This document shows, in pieces, positions 48,891 through 59,285 of a DNA stretch of 64,000 nucleotides. Position 1 is the first letter of the stretch; every line of letters begins with the position of its first letter. The DNA is from Enchytraeus crypticus (lineage: Eukaryota > Annelida > Clitellata > Enchytraeida > Enchytraeidae), in the NCBI GenBank assembly GCA_905160935.1, contig CAJHZI010000647.1, positions 746,001-810,000 on the forward strand, read 5' to 3'. The notes beneath the pieces are model-generated. The model saw only the letters and a list, made by a program, of their open reading frames with translations. It made no database searches and had not been told where the DNA came from. A program made the position numbers and the translations under genes.

Positions 48891-49035
48891 ACTTGCCGTC
48901 ATCTGACCCCTTGTTCTTTGGCTTAGTGTTAATCTGACTGCTGTTTTGACTGCTGGTGCCATTGCCATGAATAAGTCTCGACTTTCTGTCATCTTGAACC
49001 TTTTCGTAGTGGCGTTCAAAGCTCTTCGCCCGTTC
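48891..49035 (-). CDS. Testican-like secreted protein, linker exon before the Tg1 domain
   Basis: A 145-base exon from acceptor CTTTTAACAG to donor AAGT|GTAAGA, phase 0 in and phase 1 out. It starts ERAKSFERHYEKVQDDRKSR, a continuation of the helical linker, and becomes Ser/Asn/Gly-rich with NGT and NSS sequons, ending GSDDGK. The change from helix to a flexible glycosylatable hinge just before a thyroglobulin domain is plausible in a secreted matrix protein. It encodes no EF-hand (SPARC-EC) sequence. Confidence 0.65.
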
Positions 49036-49354
49036 CTGTTAAAAGGTTACGATGTTCAAATTAATATTTCTTGAATCTAATTTGACAACAAAAAAGTGAG
49101 TCTTGCATAGATAACTTTTAAAATAACAGTAAAAATTCATAATACGACAGATAATCCAAACTTGCACAACCATATGTAGTAAGATAAAAGCAAAACATTG
49201 ACTAATTAAACATTTATAGCCATGAATTCGCCTCCAGGTAAAGCTTAGCTGCTTATAAGAAAAATTTTTATTGTTATTTATTTAGAACAGTTTTAGAACT
49301 ACAGACATGACCAACCTTGCAAAAGATACTAGGCAAAAGAACCTATTTACTTAC

Positions 49355-49414
49355 TTTCATTTCTTGAGCCCTTTTCTTTGCATCTTGTTGTGACTTCTGT
49401 TTATCGTCTGGCAC
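49355..49414 (-). CDS. Testican-like secreted protein, coiled-coil linker exon
   Basis: A 60-base exon with a good acceptor (TTTTTTTTCTTAG) and a consensus donor (AAA|GTAAGT), phase 0 to phase 0. It encodes VPDDKQKSQQDAKKRAQEMK, a lysine/glutamine-rich, probably helical linker that continues in frame into the next exon. Confidence 0.6.
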
Positions 49415-49815
49415 CTAAGAAAAAAAAAGCACTGCAACTTACTCAATTAGACGTCACTAACTTTCTTACTTTTAACAATCCTGAATCCTTCAACATCCCA
49501 ATACATACTAGATTCTAATACTATCTATATTATGAAGACTTACAGTTGTGTATTCAAAATATTCTAAACTATCTCATTAAATCAAAACGAAAATAATAGA
49601 AAACAAAGATAGCTACACTGATGCGGCAAATTGGGAAACAAAAACACATGCAGAAAATAACTATTAACTTTCTAAATATGCTCTAATATTCTCTCTGATG
49701 GTCTCCACCATTTGTATACACAGTAATAGTAAATCACAAGTGTCATATATGAATATTCCCTAAATTAACTTGTGTAACTCTGACAAGAATTCATTAAGAC
49801 TTGTAAAATCTCAAC

Positions 49816-49869
49816 CTTAGCTGAATTTTCTTCTGTGAGAGGTTTTTCCTTCCAGTGCTCTCTCTCAAT
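49816..49869 (-). CDS. Testican-like secreted protein, charged linker exon
   Basis: A 54-base exon (acceptor TTTTGTCTTAG, donor CTAAG|GTTGAG), open in phase 0 and encoding IEREHWKEKPLTEENSAK. It exits in phase 0 into the next exon. The 5' end is a GAGAGAG run offering several AG dinucleotides; starting at 49859 instead of 49869 would join the upstream exon in frame. The sequence is charged and likely helical, with no domain match. Confidence 0.5.
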
Positions 49870-50657
49870 CTAAGACAAAAGAATTGAATAGATCAATTTT
49901 TGAATATTGGAAATATCACCATGATGATTTTTACAATTGAAAAGTTATATTGGCTGGCAGAGAAAATTCAATGTACAACAACTTATTTCAGAATTTACTT
50001 TTCAGCAATATAGTTCAGTAAGAAATATATAACAGAAACCTAGTAGCATATTTCATTCTACATTGGAAATGTCTAAATTGGGGATAGATAAATGCTGTGA
50101 GCTAAATAAGTTCAATCGTAGCGATCAAAATACATTCAAAATATACTGTTAATAAGTTACTCAAATCTGATTAGAAATGGTAAAGAATAAGTCAGAAAAC
50201 TGAAACATTAGCCAAAGATAAAGGCAAGCATAAAAAATATAAGGCAAAAATTCCATTGATTCCGAGTCGTCCACAAATATGAAGAATATCGAGTTTTAGG
50301 TGACAGGGTCACCTAAAACTCAGAGTCTGAGTTTTATGGTGACTCTGATGAATTTCACAACACATGAAATGAGATGAATCTGCATTGTGAAAAAAGCTCA
50401 GCCTTAGTGACTGCTTCTGACCAGTGGAATATTGGACAGTAACTATGATAGAAGCTCCTTATGATACACATAGAAACAGTTTCTGCGCAATTTATCCCAA
50501 ACGATTAAATTATTGTCGAATAAAGTTTGAGAAATTCCGGTACTTGATCTTGAAATTAAATAAGATACAGTATAATGATTGAATTAAATGAAACAAAAAG
50601 TCGAGATGGATGCACTGAGCCATAAAACTCAATCTTTTCTAGCAAGGATTTTATTAC

Positions 50658-50746
50658 CTTCGCTACTTTCGATGGCGACCCTTTTGCGGATCTTGTTGTA
50701 AGCACCTTTAACAATTATAATGCTCTCAGGTGACAAGTTGTGCATT
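50658..50746 (-). CDS. Testican-like secreted protein, linker exon
   Basis: An 89-base segment between acceptor TTTCCACATTCAG and donor GAAG|GTAATA. Only one frame is open. It enters in phase 2, matching the exit of the FOLN exon, reads R and then MHNLSPESIIIVKGAYNKIR and KRVAIESSE, and exits in phase 1. It is basic, then acidic, and cysteine-free. The next exon in order (49816-49869) fits this phase only if a secondary AG ten bases inside it is used, giving SSE-EHWKEK; with its first AG the phases clash, so another exon may lie between. That is the one phase conflict in the model. Confidence 0.5.
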
Positions 50747-50872
50747 CTGAATGTGGAAAATAAGAAAAACTTCAACCAGGTTTTCCTTTCTTTCTCCATG
50801 TACACAGCTCCGTAAGCTATCTCAATGCCTACAATTTTCCAGATACAGCTAATATCACCTGGAGTAAAAGCT

Positions 50873-51005
50873 GGTAAAGCTTAGGTTAACATCAGTTTCC
50901 TCACTCGAAAGCAATGTCAGTGACAGGCGAGCAAAGGATTTGAACTCGGCACATGCTGATCCGTGGTCGAATATCTTACCGACATCGCCACTGGCTCCAG
51001 CCACA
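50873..51005 (-). mobile_element. SINE-A copy
   Basis: GGTTAACATCAGTTTCCTCA, CTCGAAAGCAATGTCAGTGA and CATCGCCACTGGCTCCAGCC: a complete reverse copy, sense to the testican-like gene and just upstream of its exon at 50658-50746. Confidence 0.8.
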
Positions 51006-51659
51006 CAGTAATCACATTGACACCTTCGAGAACTACTGCCTAGAGGTGAGGTGTGGTTTGATATTGTTTACCTTATATAACAGAGAATGGTAGTACTAAA
51101 GATCCATAAATTCAATTTAATTTTAGATGTCTTTGCTAATCACAACATTAATTTCAATTAATGAAGGAGGGATGGCAGCTCTGACAATATGGCGCTCTGT
51201 TTATTTTTCTCAAATAAATTATAAATAATTTTAATTATTTCATAATTGCGGCCTATTGACTGGATTTTGTCGCATAAGACAATGGAAAGTAACAAAATCT
51301 GATGCCAGCTTAGCAGAAACTAAAAGGGTCACAGTAGTAGCGCTTTATGTCGCGACCCGGTCAATACTACTACAACTTTATACAGCAGATACCGTACAGC
51401 AGATATGCCTAATCATACTTGCAACACTCGCAAGGTGGCAGCAGCAGATGGAGGCGCTAAACAGTTCAACATTTTTTCTTGTAACATTGAAGGTTTATCG
51501 ACCCCAAAGCTGCAGTTGCTCGCCGAAATATGTCGGGCAACAGACTGTCATATACTTTGTCTACAGGAAACCCACAGAGATAAATCACACACTAGACCGA
51601 ATGTATATGGAATGTCTCTAATCGCAGAAATACCACACGCTAAATACGGCAGCGCCATA

Positions 51660-51735
51660 CTTATTAAATAAATAAATAAATAAATAAAGGTTTAACGTCT
51701 GTTTCCTCATCCAGGGATGATGTCAGGGACGTCAT
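51660..51735 (-). mobile_element. Minimal L2-like insertion: only the LINE 3' end and (TTTA)n tail
   Basis: On -, about 45 bases (GACGTCCCTGACATCATCCC..., GAGGAAACAGACGTTAAACC) equal the last bases of the L2-like LINE at 31440 and are followed by (TTTA)n. It lies inside the endonuclease reading frame of the Jockey-like LINE. It is an extremely 5'-truncated copy or a SINE end. Confidence 0.7.
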
Positions 51736-54522
51736 GAACAACATGAAGGCCGATGCTGTGTCAGTGTCAAATAGCAATGGTATTGAAAAGTTGTCAATAG
51801 AAATTGATGGAGTCGGAATTTCGTCAATATATAAACCGCCAAATACCGAATTCAAGTTAGATGGATCTACAGTTCCTAAGTTAGGAATGCCAGAAATATT
51901 CGTGGGGGACTTTAACAGCCACAGCACTAGCTGGGGTTACAAGGAAAGCAACGAAGATGGGCGAAGGGTGGAATTGTGGGCAGAAATGAATCAGCTCACA
52001 TTAATCCATGATCCTAAGCAGTCAAGCTCATTCAACAGTGGACGCTGGGGCAGAGGTTACAACCCAGATCTCATTTTGTCAGTCAGCGGATATCACAGAT
52101 GTGTCAAAAAAGGTTCTGTCTCCTATACCTCACACACAACATAGACCAATAGCTGTGGAGATCAAGGCAGTGGTTTCACCAAATAAGGTTCCATTTCAAT
52201 GCCGTTTTAAATACAAGAAGGCTGACTGGGACTGTTTCAGCGATGAGCTTAAAAAATCTATCAATAGGATCAAACCATGCAGCAAGGATTATACAATCTT
52301 CGTGAAGGAAATTAAACGAGTGACAAGAAAGCATATCCCTCGAGGGTGCAGGACTGAATACATACCCGGATTAACACAAGAAAACAAAGAATTGTACCAG
52401 GCATATACAGAAGCCTATGAAAAGGATCCATTTGACGAGGAGACTATAACTATGGGCGATAAGCTTTTGGTAAAACTTGCAGATGAATGACAAAAGAAGT
52501 GGCTGAATATGATTGAGTCAACCGATATGACACATAATAGCAAGAAGGCTTGGTCAAATATTAGAATACTAACAAACGACTTCACAAAGCCAAAAGTCTA
52601 TAACAGTGTAACAGCAAACCAGGTTGCCCATCAACTTATACTTAATGGTAAGAGCCCCACGGGTTCGCGAAAAGAACTATGGCCAAAGATAGCACCAGAT
52701 CAGCGTTGCTCCGATGTCAATGGTTGTATATTGCAGCCATTCACATTAGACGAACTTCTGACTGCAATCAATTGTCAAAAGAATAGCAAAGCATGTGGAA
52801 TAGATGACATAGGGAGTGAGTTAATCAAGCACTTTGGAATCAAGGTTAGAGCGTGGTTGTTAGAGCTGTACAATGAATGTATAACAAACTATACAATACC
52901 ATGCTTATGGAGACAAGCTCAAGTTATAGCTTTACTCGAACCTGGAAAAGATCCCAATGAGGCAACAAGTAGTGATATAGGCCCTACAGGCCTATATCAC
53001 TACTATGCCATACGTACAAGCTACTAGAACACATGATCCTTAATCGAATGCTGCCAATAGTCGATGAAAAGTTGTTAGAGCAGCAATGTGGGTTCCGTCC
53101 GGTGAAATCATGCACCAGACAGATAGTAAATCTAACACAATACATCGAAGATGGCTTTGAGAAGGGTCTCATTACTGGAGCTGTATTTGTGGATCTGTCA
53201 GCCGCATACGACACTGTGTGCCATAGACGACTCATCACAAAGTTGTACAACATAACGAAGGATTATAAATTGACTAAATTCATCCAACAACTCCTAACGA
53301 ATCGTCGATTCTATGTTGAACTGGGAGGTCACCCAAAGAGCCGATGGAGGAAGCAGCAGAATGGTCTTCCTCAAGGGAGTGTTTTGGCGCCTATTCTGTT
53401 CAACATCTACACGAATGATCAGCCAATTATGAAGAATACCAGAAGTTTCATCTATGCTGATGACAACTGTTCTGCATATCAGTCTAAGAATTCCAGTGAC
53501 ATTGAAAAACGACTAAATGAAGTCCTAGAATCACTGTCGGTATATTATGTGGAAAATCACCTAAAACCTAATCCTACAAAAACACAAGTGTGCGCCTTTC
53601 ATTTAAGAAATAAGGGTGCTAGTAAGGAGCTTAAAGTTACATGGGAAGGTGAAGAACTACAACACTGTACACACCCAGTATACCTTAATGTAACTTTAGA
53701 TAGGACTCTGAGTTTCAAGCAGGATGTAGGAAAGACGACGGCAAAAGTCAGTACAAGAAATTCAATATTAGGAAAACTGGCGAACACTCATTGGGGTGCA
53801 AAGGCCAACACAATACGCTCCACAGCATTAGCCCTCTGCTACTCTAGCGCTGAGTATGCCTGCGCTGTTTGGGGTCGCTCCACACATGCCCATAAAATTG
53901 ACAGTTCTCTTAATGCTGCGTGTCGCCATATAACAGGTTGCCTGAAACCAATAACAGGTTGCCTGAAACCAACAAGTAAGGACAGTCTGTACTTGCTCTC
54001 TGGCATAGCACCACCAGCCATCAGACGTAATGTCGCTAGCCAAGCTGAAAGAAGTAGACAAGAACAGGATCAACGACATCCATTACATGGTGAAAATCCT
54101 CGGAGATCGCGACTCAAATCAAGGCACAGCTTCTTAAATTCAGTGTCGCCATTATCTCAGTCAGTGGAACAATCTCGTCTCCAGATGTGGAGAGAACATC
54201 TCCAATCAGTTCCAGAGGATAAAATATGTGTAGAAGCGTCAGAAAGTCTTCCGTGTGGGTGCGATGAGGATCGACGAACCTGGTCATGCTTAAATAGATT
54301 TAGGACAGGTGTCGGGCGGACAAAGGTTGCAATGAGCCGATGGGGTTACTATAATGGTTCTACAGTATGTGAATGCGGCCTGGAGGAGGAGGACATTGAT
54401 CATTTGATGAACTGCAACTTGACCGGTGGTGGGGTCACGCGTGAGGATCTCAGAGAGTTTAATGATCGGGCGAGAAATTGTGTCAGACGCTGGATTAATG
54501 CTGTATAAGGACACCATAAGAA

Positions 54523-54640
54523 GAATTTCAATTTAGTTTTAAATATCCTTGCTATTAACATCCTATATTTAATATCCTTTACAACACTAACTTTAATTTA
54601 GTTTTAAATATCTTTGCATATGACAACACTAACCACCTTT
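54523..54640 (+). repeat. Two tandem copies of the Jockey-like 3' terminal motif
   Basis: Two imperfect copies of TTTAGTTTTAAATATC(T/C)TTGC about 68 bases apart follow the stop codon. A third related copy (TTTAATTTTAGATGTCTTTGC) lies before the element at about 51115-51140. Confidence 0.55.
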
Positions 54641-54847
54641 CTTTCTTTAGAGTTCTTGTTTTCTTTTTGTCTGCGCATTTGCTTTACGTTTCTACATACA
54701 ATCAAGCATTGAGATCATAACTGCAAATCAACGATTAGTTAGATAAATGTAGCAAGCATTATGAAAAGTCAGTTGACGGATAGGAGCACCTTCAGAACCG
54801 TTGCAGATTAACACTCGCAGCAGACAATCTAACCGTCCAGAATAATG

Positions 54848-57640
54848 GTGGTCTCTTTCTTAGTGCACTGCCTACTGGCAGGTCCATGGTACACAACGCC
54901 TCCACTCTTTGTCTTCCGCCTTCCTCTTCATTTCCACATATGAGTGGGTCTTTAAATCATCTAACATACCTAATCTCAGCCTGCCCCTGCCTCTTTCCTT
55001 CCATTCTACCTTCTATGACCTCTTTTAATAGACTTTTCCCCCTCAGAATGTGTCCTATCCATCTCTTTTTCCTATTTCTTAATACATTTATCAACTGCCT
55101 ATCTGTGCCAACTCTCTCCAGGACTTCCTCATTTGTAATCTTTTGAGTCCAGCTAATCCTCTCCATACTTCTCCAATTTCACATTTCCAATGCCTCCAGT
55201 TTCCTAATATCTTCCTTCCTTAAGGTCCATGTTTCACATCCATACAATAGCGTGGTCCAAACCAAAGTTTTCACTATCTTTATCTTTGTGTCTTTCTTTA
55301 GACTTCTTGTTAATAGTTCTCTTCTAATACCAAAGGCCACTTTTGCTTGTACAATCCTACTGCATATTTCTGTCACATTTCCCATCATCGGTTATAGTAT
55401 GACCCAATATTTGAAACTCCTTACCTGTTCCAATTTCGTACCATTTATTGTGATATTAACTTCACCTTTATTATTGGACACTCTCATAACCTTGGTCTTT
55501 TTTATATTAATCTTCATACCATATCTTCATCATTATCCAATCAATCCTGTCAAAGGCCTTCTCGAAGTCTACAAAGCATACAAAAATGTCATTTCCATAT
55601 TCTAAGCTTCCTTCGCAAAGAACCCGCATTACTCCTATTGCTTTTCTTGTGCCGCATCCTGTCCTAAAACTAAATTAGTGTCTTGCTCAGTATCATCTCT
55701 GCTTTCGACTGAATGCGATTATTTACTATCTTTAATAAGATCTTCGATGCATGAGGTATTAAGCTGATTGTTCTGTAATCCGAACACTCCACAGCATTGG
55801 CTTTTTTGCGAATAGGAATCATCACTGACTTGGTAAAGTCATCTGGCCAAATACCTGTACTGTACACTTCCATACATACCTCCATAACTTTTTGAGTGTT
55901 TCTCCTTCCAACATTTTCAAGAATTCTGCTGGGATTTCATCTATTCCGGCTGCCTTCCCCTTCTTCATACTGTTAATTGCAGAATAAATTTCCTCCTTCA
56001 TTAAATCGGGGCCCATTTTATCGTCTTCTATGGTATTTTCTTCTTCTATTTTAAAATCCTCTTGAACTGGTTTCCCAGCCTTATCATACAATTCCTCTAC
56101 ATATTCTCTCCATCTTTCTTTTACTTCTTCCAGCTCTGTCTTCAATTCCCCATCTTTACCCATTATACTAATGTTCTTTGCATCTCCTTTCTTTTTCTTA
56201 TCGGTTCTTGTTAATATCCTGACTTCCTGGTATAATAGATCCAACCTCCCTCTTCTATCATATTCTGCTAAATCATCACACTTTTCACCTCACCAATGAT
56301 CTTTTGCTTTGTCTGTAATTCTTCGAAGTTCACTGTTTAAGCTTCTATATTTCCTTTGGGCATGATTGGTGTCAATACTTTTCCATTTCCTCCTTCCATC
56401 CATTTTGTCTAGCATCTCGCTTGTGATCCAAAGTTTTTTTAGTTGTATTTGCTTTAAGAAAGCTATAAACTTCTTTTGCACCTATTTTAATAGCTTCCTT
56501 TAGCTGACACTATCTTTCATTTACCCCTGTTCTTTCGTAATCCTTCATTTCCTTAACTTTTCTTTCCACTGCTTCCTGAAACTGACTTCTTTTCTAGTTC
56601 AATCCGTTCAAATTCCATCTCTTACTGCTTTTCTTCTTAAGTATTTTCTTCAGCTGAAACCCTACCTTTGCCCATTACTAGATTGTGGTCTGAATTAATA
56701 TCGGCTCCTGGATAAGCCCTTGAATTCCTCACACTATTCCTGTACCGTTGCTTTATCAGAATATAATCTATCTGGTATCTTCCCTCGTTTCCGGTGCTTC
56801 CTGGTTTCTTCCATGTATAACGCCTTCTCTTCTCATGTTTGAACCAAGTGTTGGACACCACTCATCTAATTCTATTGCAAAAGTCAACCAATTTCTGTCC
56901 TCTCTCATTTCTTTTTCCTAGATCATATTCCCCAACTACATTTCCATCTCTCCCTTCACCCACCACCGCGTTCCAATCCCCCATAACTATCACTTGATCT
57001 GTGGCTTTTTCTTCTTTAATCATTCCTTCTATTTTTTCATACATCGCTTCAATTTCCTCATCCTCTGAGGCTGATGTAAGCATGTAGATTTGGATAAACA
57101 CCAAATCTACTGGATTTGCTTTGATCCGCACTAACATCAGTCTGTCACTGCACTGAAGAATCTTTCTTACTCGTTCACTTAAATTTCTATCCAATATTAT
57201 TGCCACACCCTTCTCCCTTTTATCTCCTCCGGAGTATATAACCCAGTACTCATCGCTTATAAAATCTCCAGTACCCAACCACCTTACTTCACTCATTCCT
57301 AGGACATTTATTTTCCCTTTCTCCATTTCCCTCTTTACATTTTCTAACTTTCCCCTTTCACTCATAGTTCTCACATTTTATGTGCCCACACTTATCCTTT
57401 TAGGGCGCATGGAATGTCCTCCTGGTATATCTGTGGGGCACCCAAGGTGCCGTCTGGCCGTGGGATTCCTACCACCCCCTCCCCATTTAAGGGGTGCACG
57501 GGACTGGGGGCACTCATTTTTGTCGTGATATACCATTATTTTCTTGGGGGATGTGCTTTTTGACGTGGTGGGCCCCCTATGCCTTCCTCAGCTTTGACTG
57601 ACATATACCGGGCAGGGGGTGTCAATCCCTGAGAAAACTA
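54848..57640 (-). mobile_element. RTE-like LINE, nearly full length, with a deleted RT core
   Basis: Read on -: a G+C-rich 5' region (57375-57640); an AP endonuclease from 57374 (GKINVLGMSEVRWLGTGDF, VIVMGDWNAVVGEG, INSDHNLVMGKGRV); RT palm (KGKAAGIDEIPAEFLK, IPIRKKANAVECSDYRTISL); motif A (FVDFEKAFDRIDW); then the distal part (EICSRIVQAKVAFGIRRELL, LLYGCETWTLRKEDIRKLEA, RWIGHILRG). The 3' end is GACCTGCCAGTAGGCAGTGC plus AAGAAAGAGA. This is the RTE-type ORF often mis-annotated as craniofacial development protein 2. RT motifs B and C are missing through an internal deletion near 55525, and several frameshifts and stops are present. Confidence 0.85.
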
Positions 57641-57649
57641 TCCTGTTTA

Positions 57650-58110
57650 CTATTTTTATAATGGTGGTAACATTTAAAAATTATTACATTATTTTATTAT
57701 ATTCATTTAATGTCAAAATTTAATTCATGGTATAAACCTTAAATCCAGCTCACTAGCTTAATTTTGAATAAGATGATCTAAGATATTAATTTATCATCCA
57801 ATAAATTAGCATTTTTGAATTAAATTTAAGCAGATTAATACAACAGTTTTAATATAACAGTTTACGTACTTTCAAAAACTAAAAATATGTCAAATATGCC
57901 GTAGCAACCATCTACAGAAATAATTATCAACACAAATAAAATGTGTTTTCCACACTAAAGCAGCTAATGGTTGTACAAAGCATCAAATGGTGCTGAATTT
58001 CATCTACTACATAAATGAGCTGAAAGCTGAAAGCTGAAATATAATACAATATAATAACTAATGTGTGAACATATTTTTCAGAGACGGCAAGAAATAGTGA
58101 TCAACAAAGA
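57650..58110. other. Intron of the testican-like gene, no feature
   Basis: A+T-rich DNA between the 5' end of the RTE-like LINE and the FOLN exon; nothing further recognised. Confidence 0.4.
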
Positions 58111-58114
58111 GTAC

Positions 58115-58211
58115 CTGGAGAATTTAGGTACACAGATAGGTTCATTGGTACTGACATCAACGATACACTCCTCTTTACGCGAACAGGTCACGTTCGCGCA
58201 GAGCATCTCAA
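58115..58211 (-). CDS. Testican-like secreted protein, follistatin-like (FOLN) exon
   Basis: A 97-base exon (acceptor TTTTGCTCGTAG, donor CCAG|GTACTC), phase 1 in and phase 2 out. It encodes a four-cysteine module, LCANVTCSRKEEC and then ICVPKFS, with spacing C-x4-C-x5-C-x10-C. This is very close to the follistatin-like segment that opens the SPARC/testican cysteine-rich region (there C-x4-C-x5-C-x9-C followed by V and basic residues). The other two frames contain stops. In testicans a Kazal domain follows at once; here the next phase-compatible exon found (50658-50746) has no cysteine. The intron after it is about 7.4 kb and holds the RTE-like and Jockey-like LINEs. Confidence 0.75.
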
Positions 58212-58586
58212 CTACGAGCAAAATAATAAATTAAAAATTAGCTCTAGAATAAATGACAATTGACAAGGATCGGGATATAAAAGTAATAAAAGTAATGTGC
58301 CTGAATAACTTCTGATCAATTCAGTTTTATTTTAAAATGTATTGCTAAAGTAAAATTATGCTGGTTAATGTTTTTATTATTTTTGAAAATTAGTCAAATA
58401 TTTCAGGCATATATTAACTTAAATACTATAAAGATTAGTCTAAATGTTAAATCTATATCTTAAAATACAATAAGTCATATAATGTATTCGATATAAAAAT
58501 ACATCAAAATTTACTTAAATTTTAAAAAGCATGGTGTAGTTAAATAATATTTTGATTAATTGAAACTACAACTTTTCCAATTATAC

Positions 58587-58656
58587 CGGCATTAGAGGTA
58601 GTCGAATTAACATTATAGTGAACTCTTCTTCTGTAGTTTCTAGACAATCTTTGACG
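58587..58656 (-). CDS. Testican-like secreted protein, short basic exon
   Basis: A 70-base exon between acceptor TTCTATTTTGCAG and donor CCG|GTATAA. Read in phase 0 directly from exon 1 it gives RQRLSRNYRRRVHYNVNSTT and then SNA, exiting in phase 1 exactly as the follistatin-like exon at 58115-58211 needs. It contains an RRR cluster and an NST sequon, like exon 1. A second frame is also open, used only if the 41-base cassette is included. Confidence 0.65.
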
Positions 58657-58762
58657 CTGCAAAATAGAAAAATTGTATTAATACTTCAAAATCATATTAT
58701 AAGCCAAAATAGAGTATCAAAACTAGTAAAATAAATGAAGTACAATTTGTTAAGTTTAATAC

Positions 58763-58803
58763 CTTTCAAAGTAGTATACGGGTAGCTGTGTGATACAGTC
58801 ACC
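58763..58803 (-). CDS. Possible 41-base cassette exon of the testican-like gene
   Basis: Between acceptor ATTTTTCAG and donor AAAG|GTATT lies a 41-base segment open in phase 0, the exit phase of exon 1. It encodes 13 residues, GDCITQLPVYYFE. Because 41 is not a multiple of three, including it shifts the next exon (58587-58656) into a second open frame (SVKDCLETTEEE...), and the follistatin-like exon then hits a stop after seven codons. Skipping it keeps every later domain in frame. It is either a frame-switching cassette giving a short isoform or a cryptic pair of splice sites. Confidence 0.3.
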
Positions 58804-59285
58804 CTGAAAAATTAAACTCAAAATCTCCTGCTTAAAATATCGATGTAGAGATCAGTCATTTATTAGAATCTATACAGGCAAAAAACCCTGAAAAACAAAA
58901 AATACATAAAATTGCAAAAAATTTAACTGACTTACAGTTAAATTAACAGATTCAACAGTTAAATCAGAAAACAGTTAAATCAGATTAACAGTTTTTGAAA
59001 AAATTCAAAAATGCTTGAAGTGTAAGTTAACAATACACAACTAGACCAAATCTAAAATTTTCAAAGACGTGTAATTAACTGCCTGATGGGATCTCAGTGA
59101 GAGACTAACATTTGAAATGCATGCATCTGCCATATAGGTCACCAAAATGTAATCTTAATAATGAAAAAAACACACAATGTATTGTAAATTAGCCTCAAAG
59201 ACCAGTTTCAGTAAAGTTGTTAGACTAGAATATAGAAGTTGATAACATGGTGATAAAATCAGATCCAAAAAAGCACAGCACCTAC

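Larger units (their letters stand above)
51170..54640 (+). mobile_element. Jockey-like LINE, nearly full-length ORF2, broken
   Basis: AP endonuclease starts at about 51405 (FNIFSCNIEGL, HILCLQETHRD), is split by an inserted L2-like tail at 51660-51735, and resumes (GISSIYKPPNTEF, IFVGDFNSHSTSWGY). Breaks follow: a frameshift near 52095, TGA at 52488-52490, and a 14-base insertion near 52970. RT from 53033 to TAA at 54508 is open: CGFRPVKSC, VFVDLSAAYDTV (motif A), LPQGSVLAPILFNIYTND (motif B), FIYADDNC (motif C intact) and a Cys-rich end (CECGLEEEDIDHLMNC). It lies in an intron of, and antisense to, the testican-like gene. 3' UTR-like repeats lie at 54523 and 54590. No ORF1 was seen. Confidence 0.85.

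Noticed and set aside
50645..58115. Kazal or SPARC-EC exons on - within the large testican-like intron
   Set aside because: Looked for cysteine-rich or EF-hand open segments with splice borders; none seen outside the LINE sequences, though a short exon could be missed by eye.
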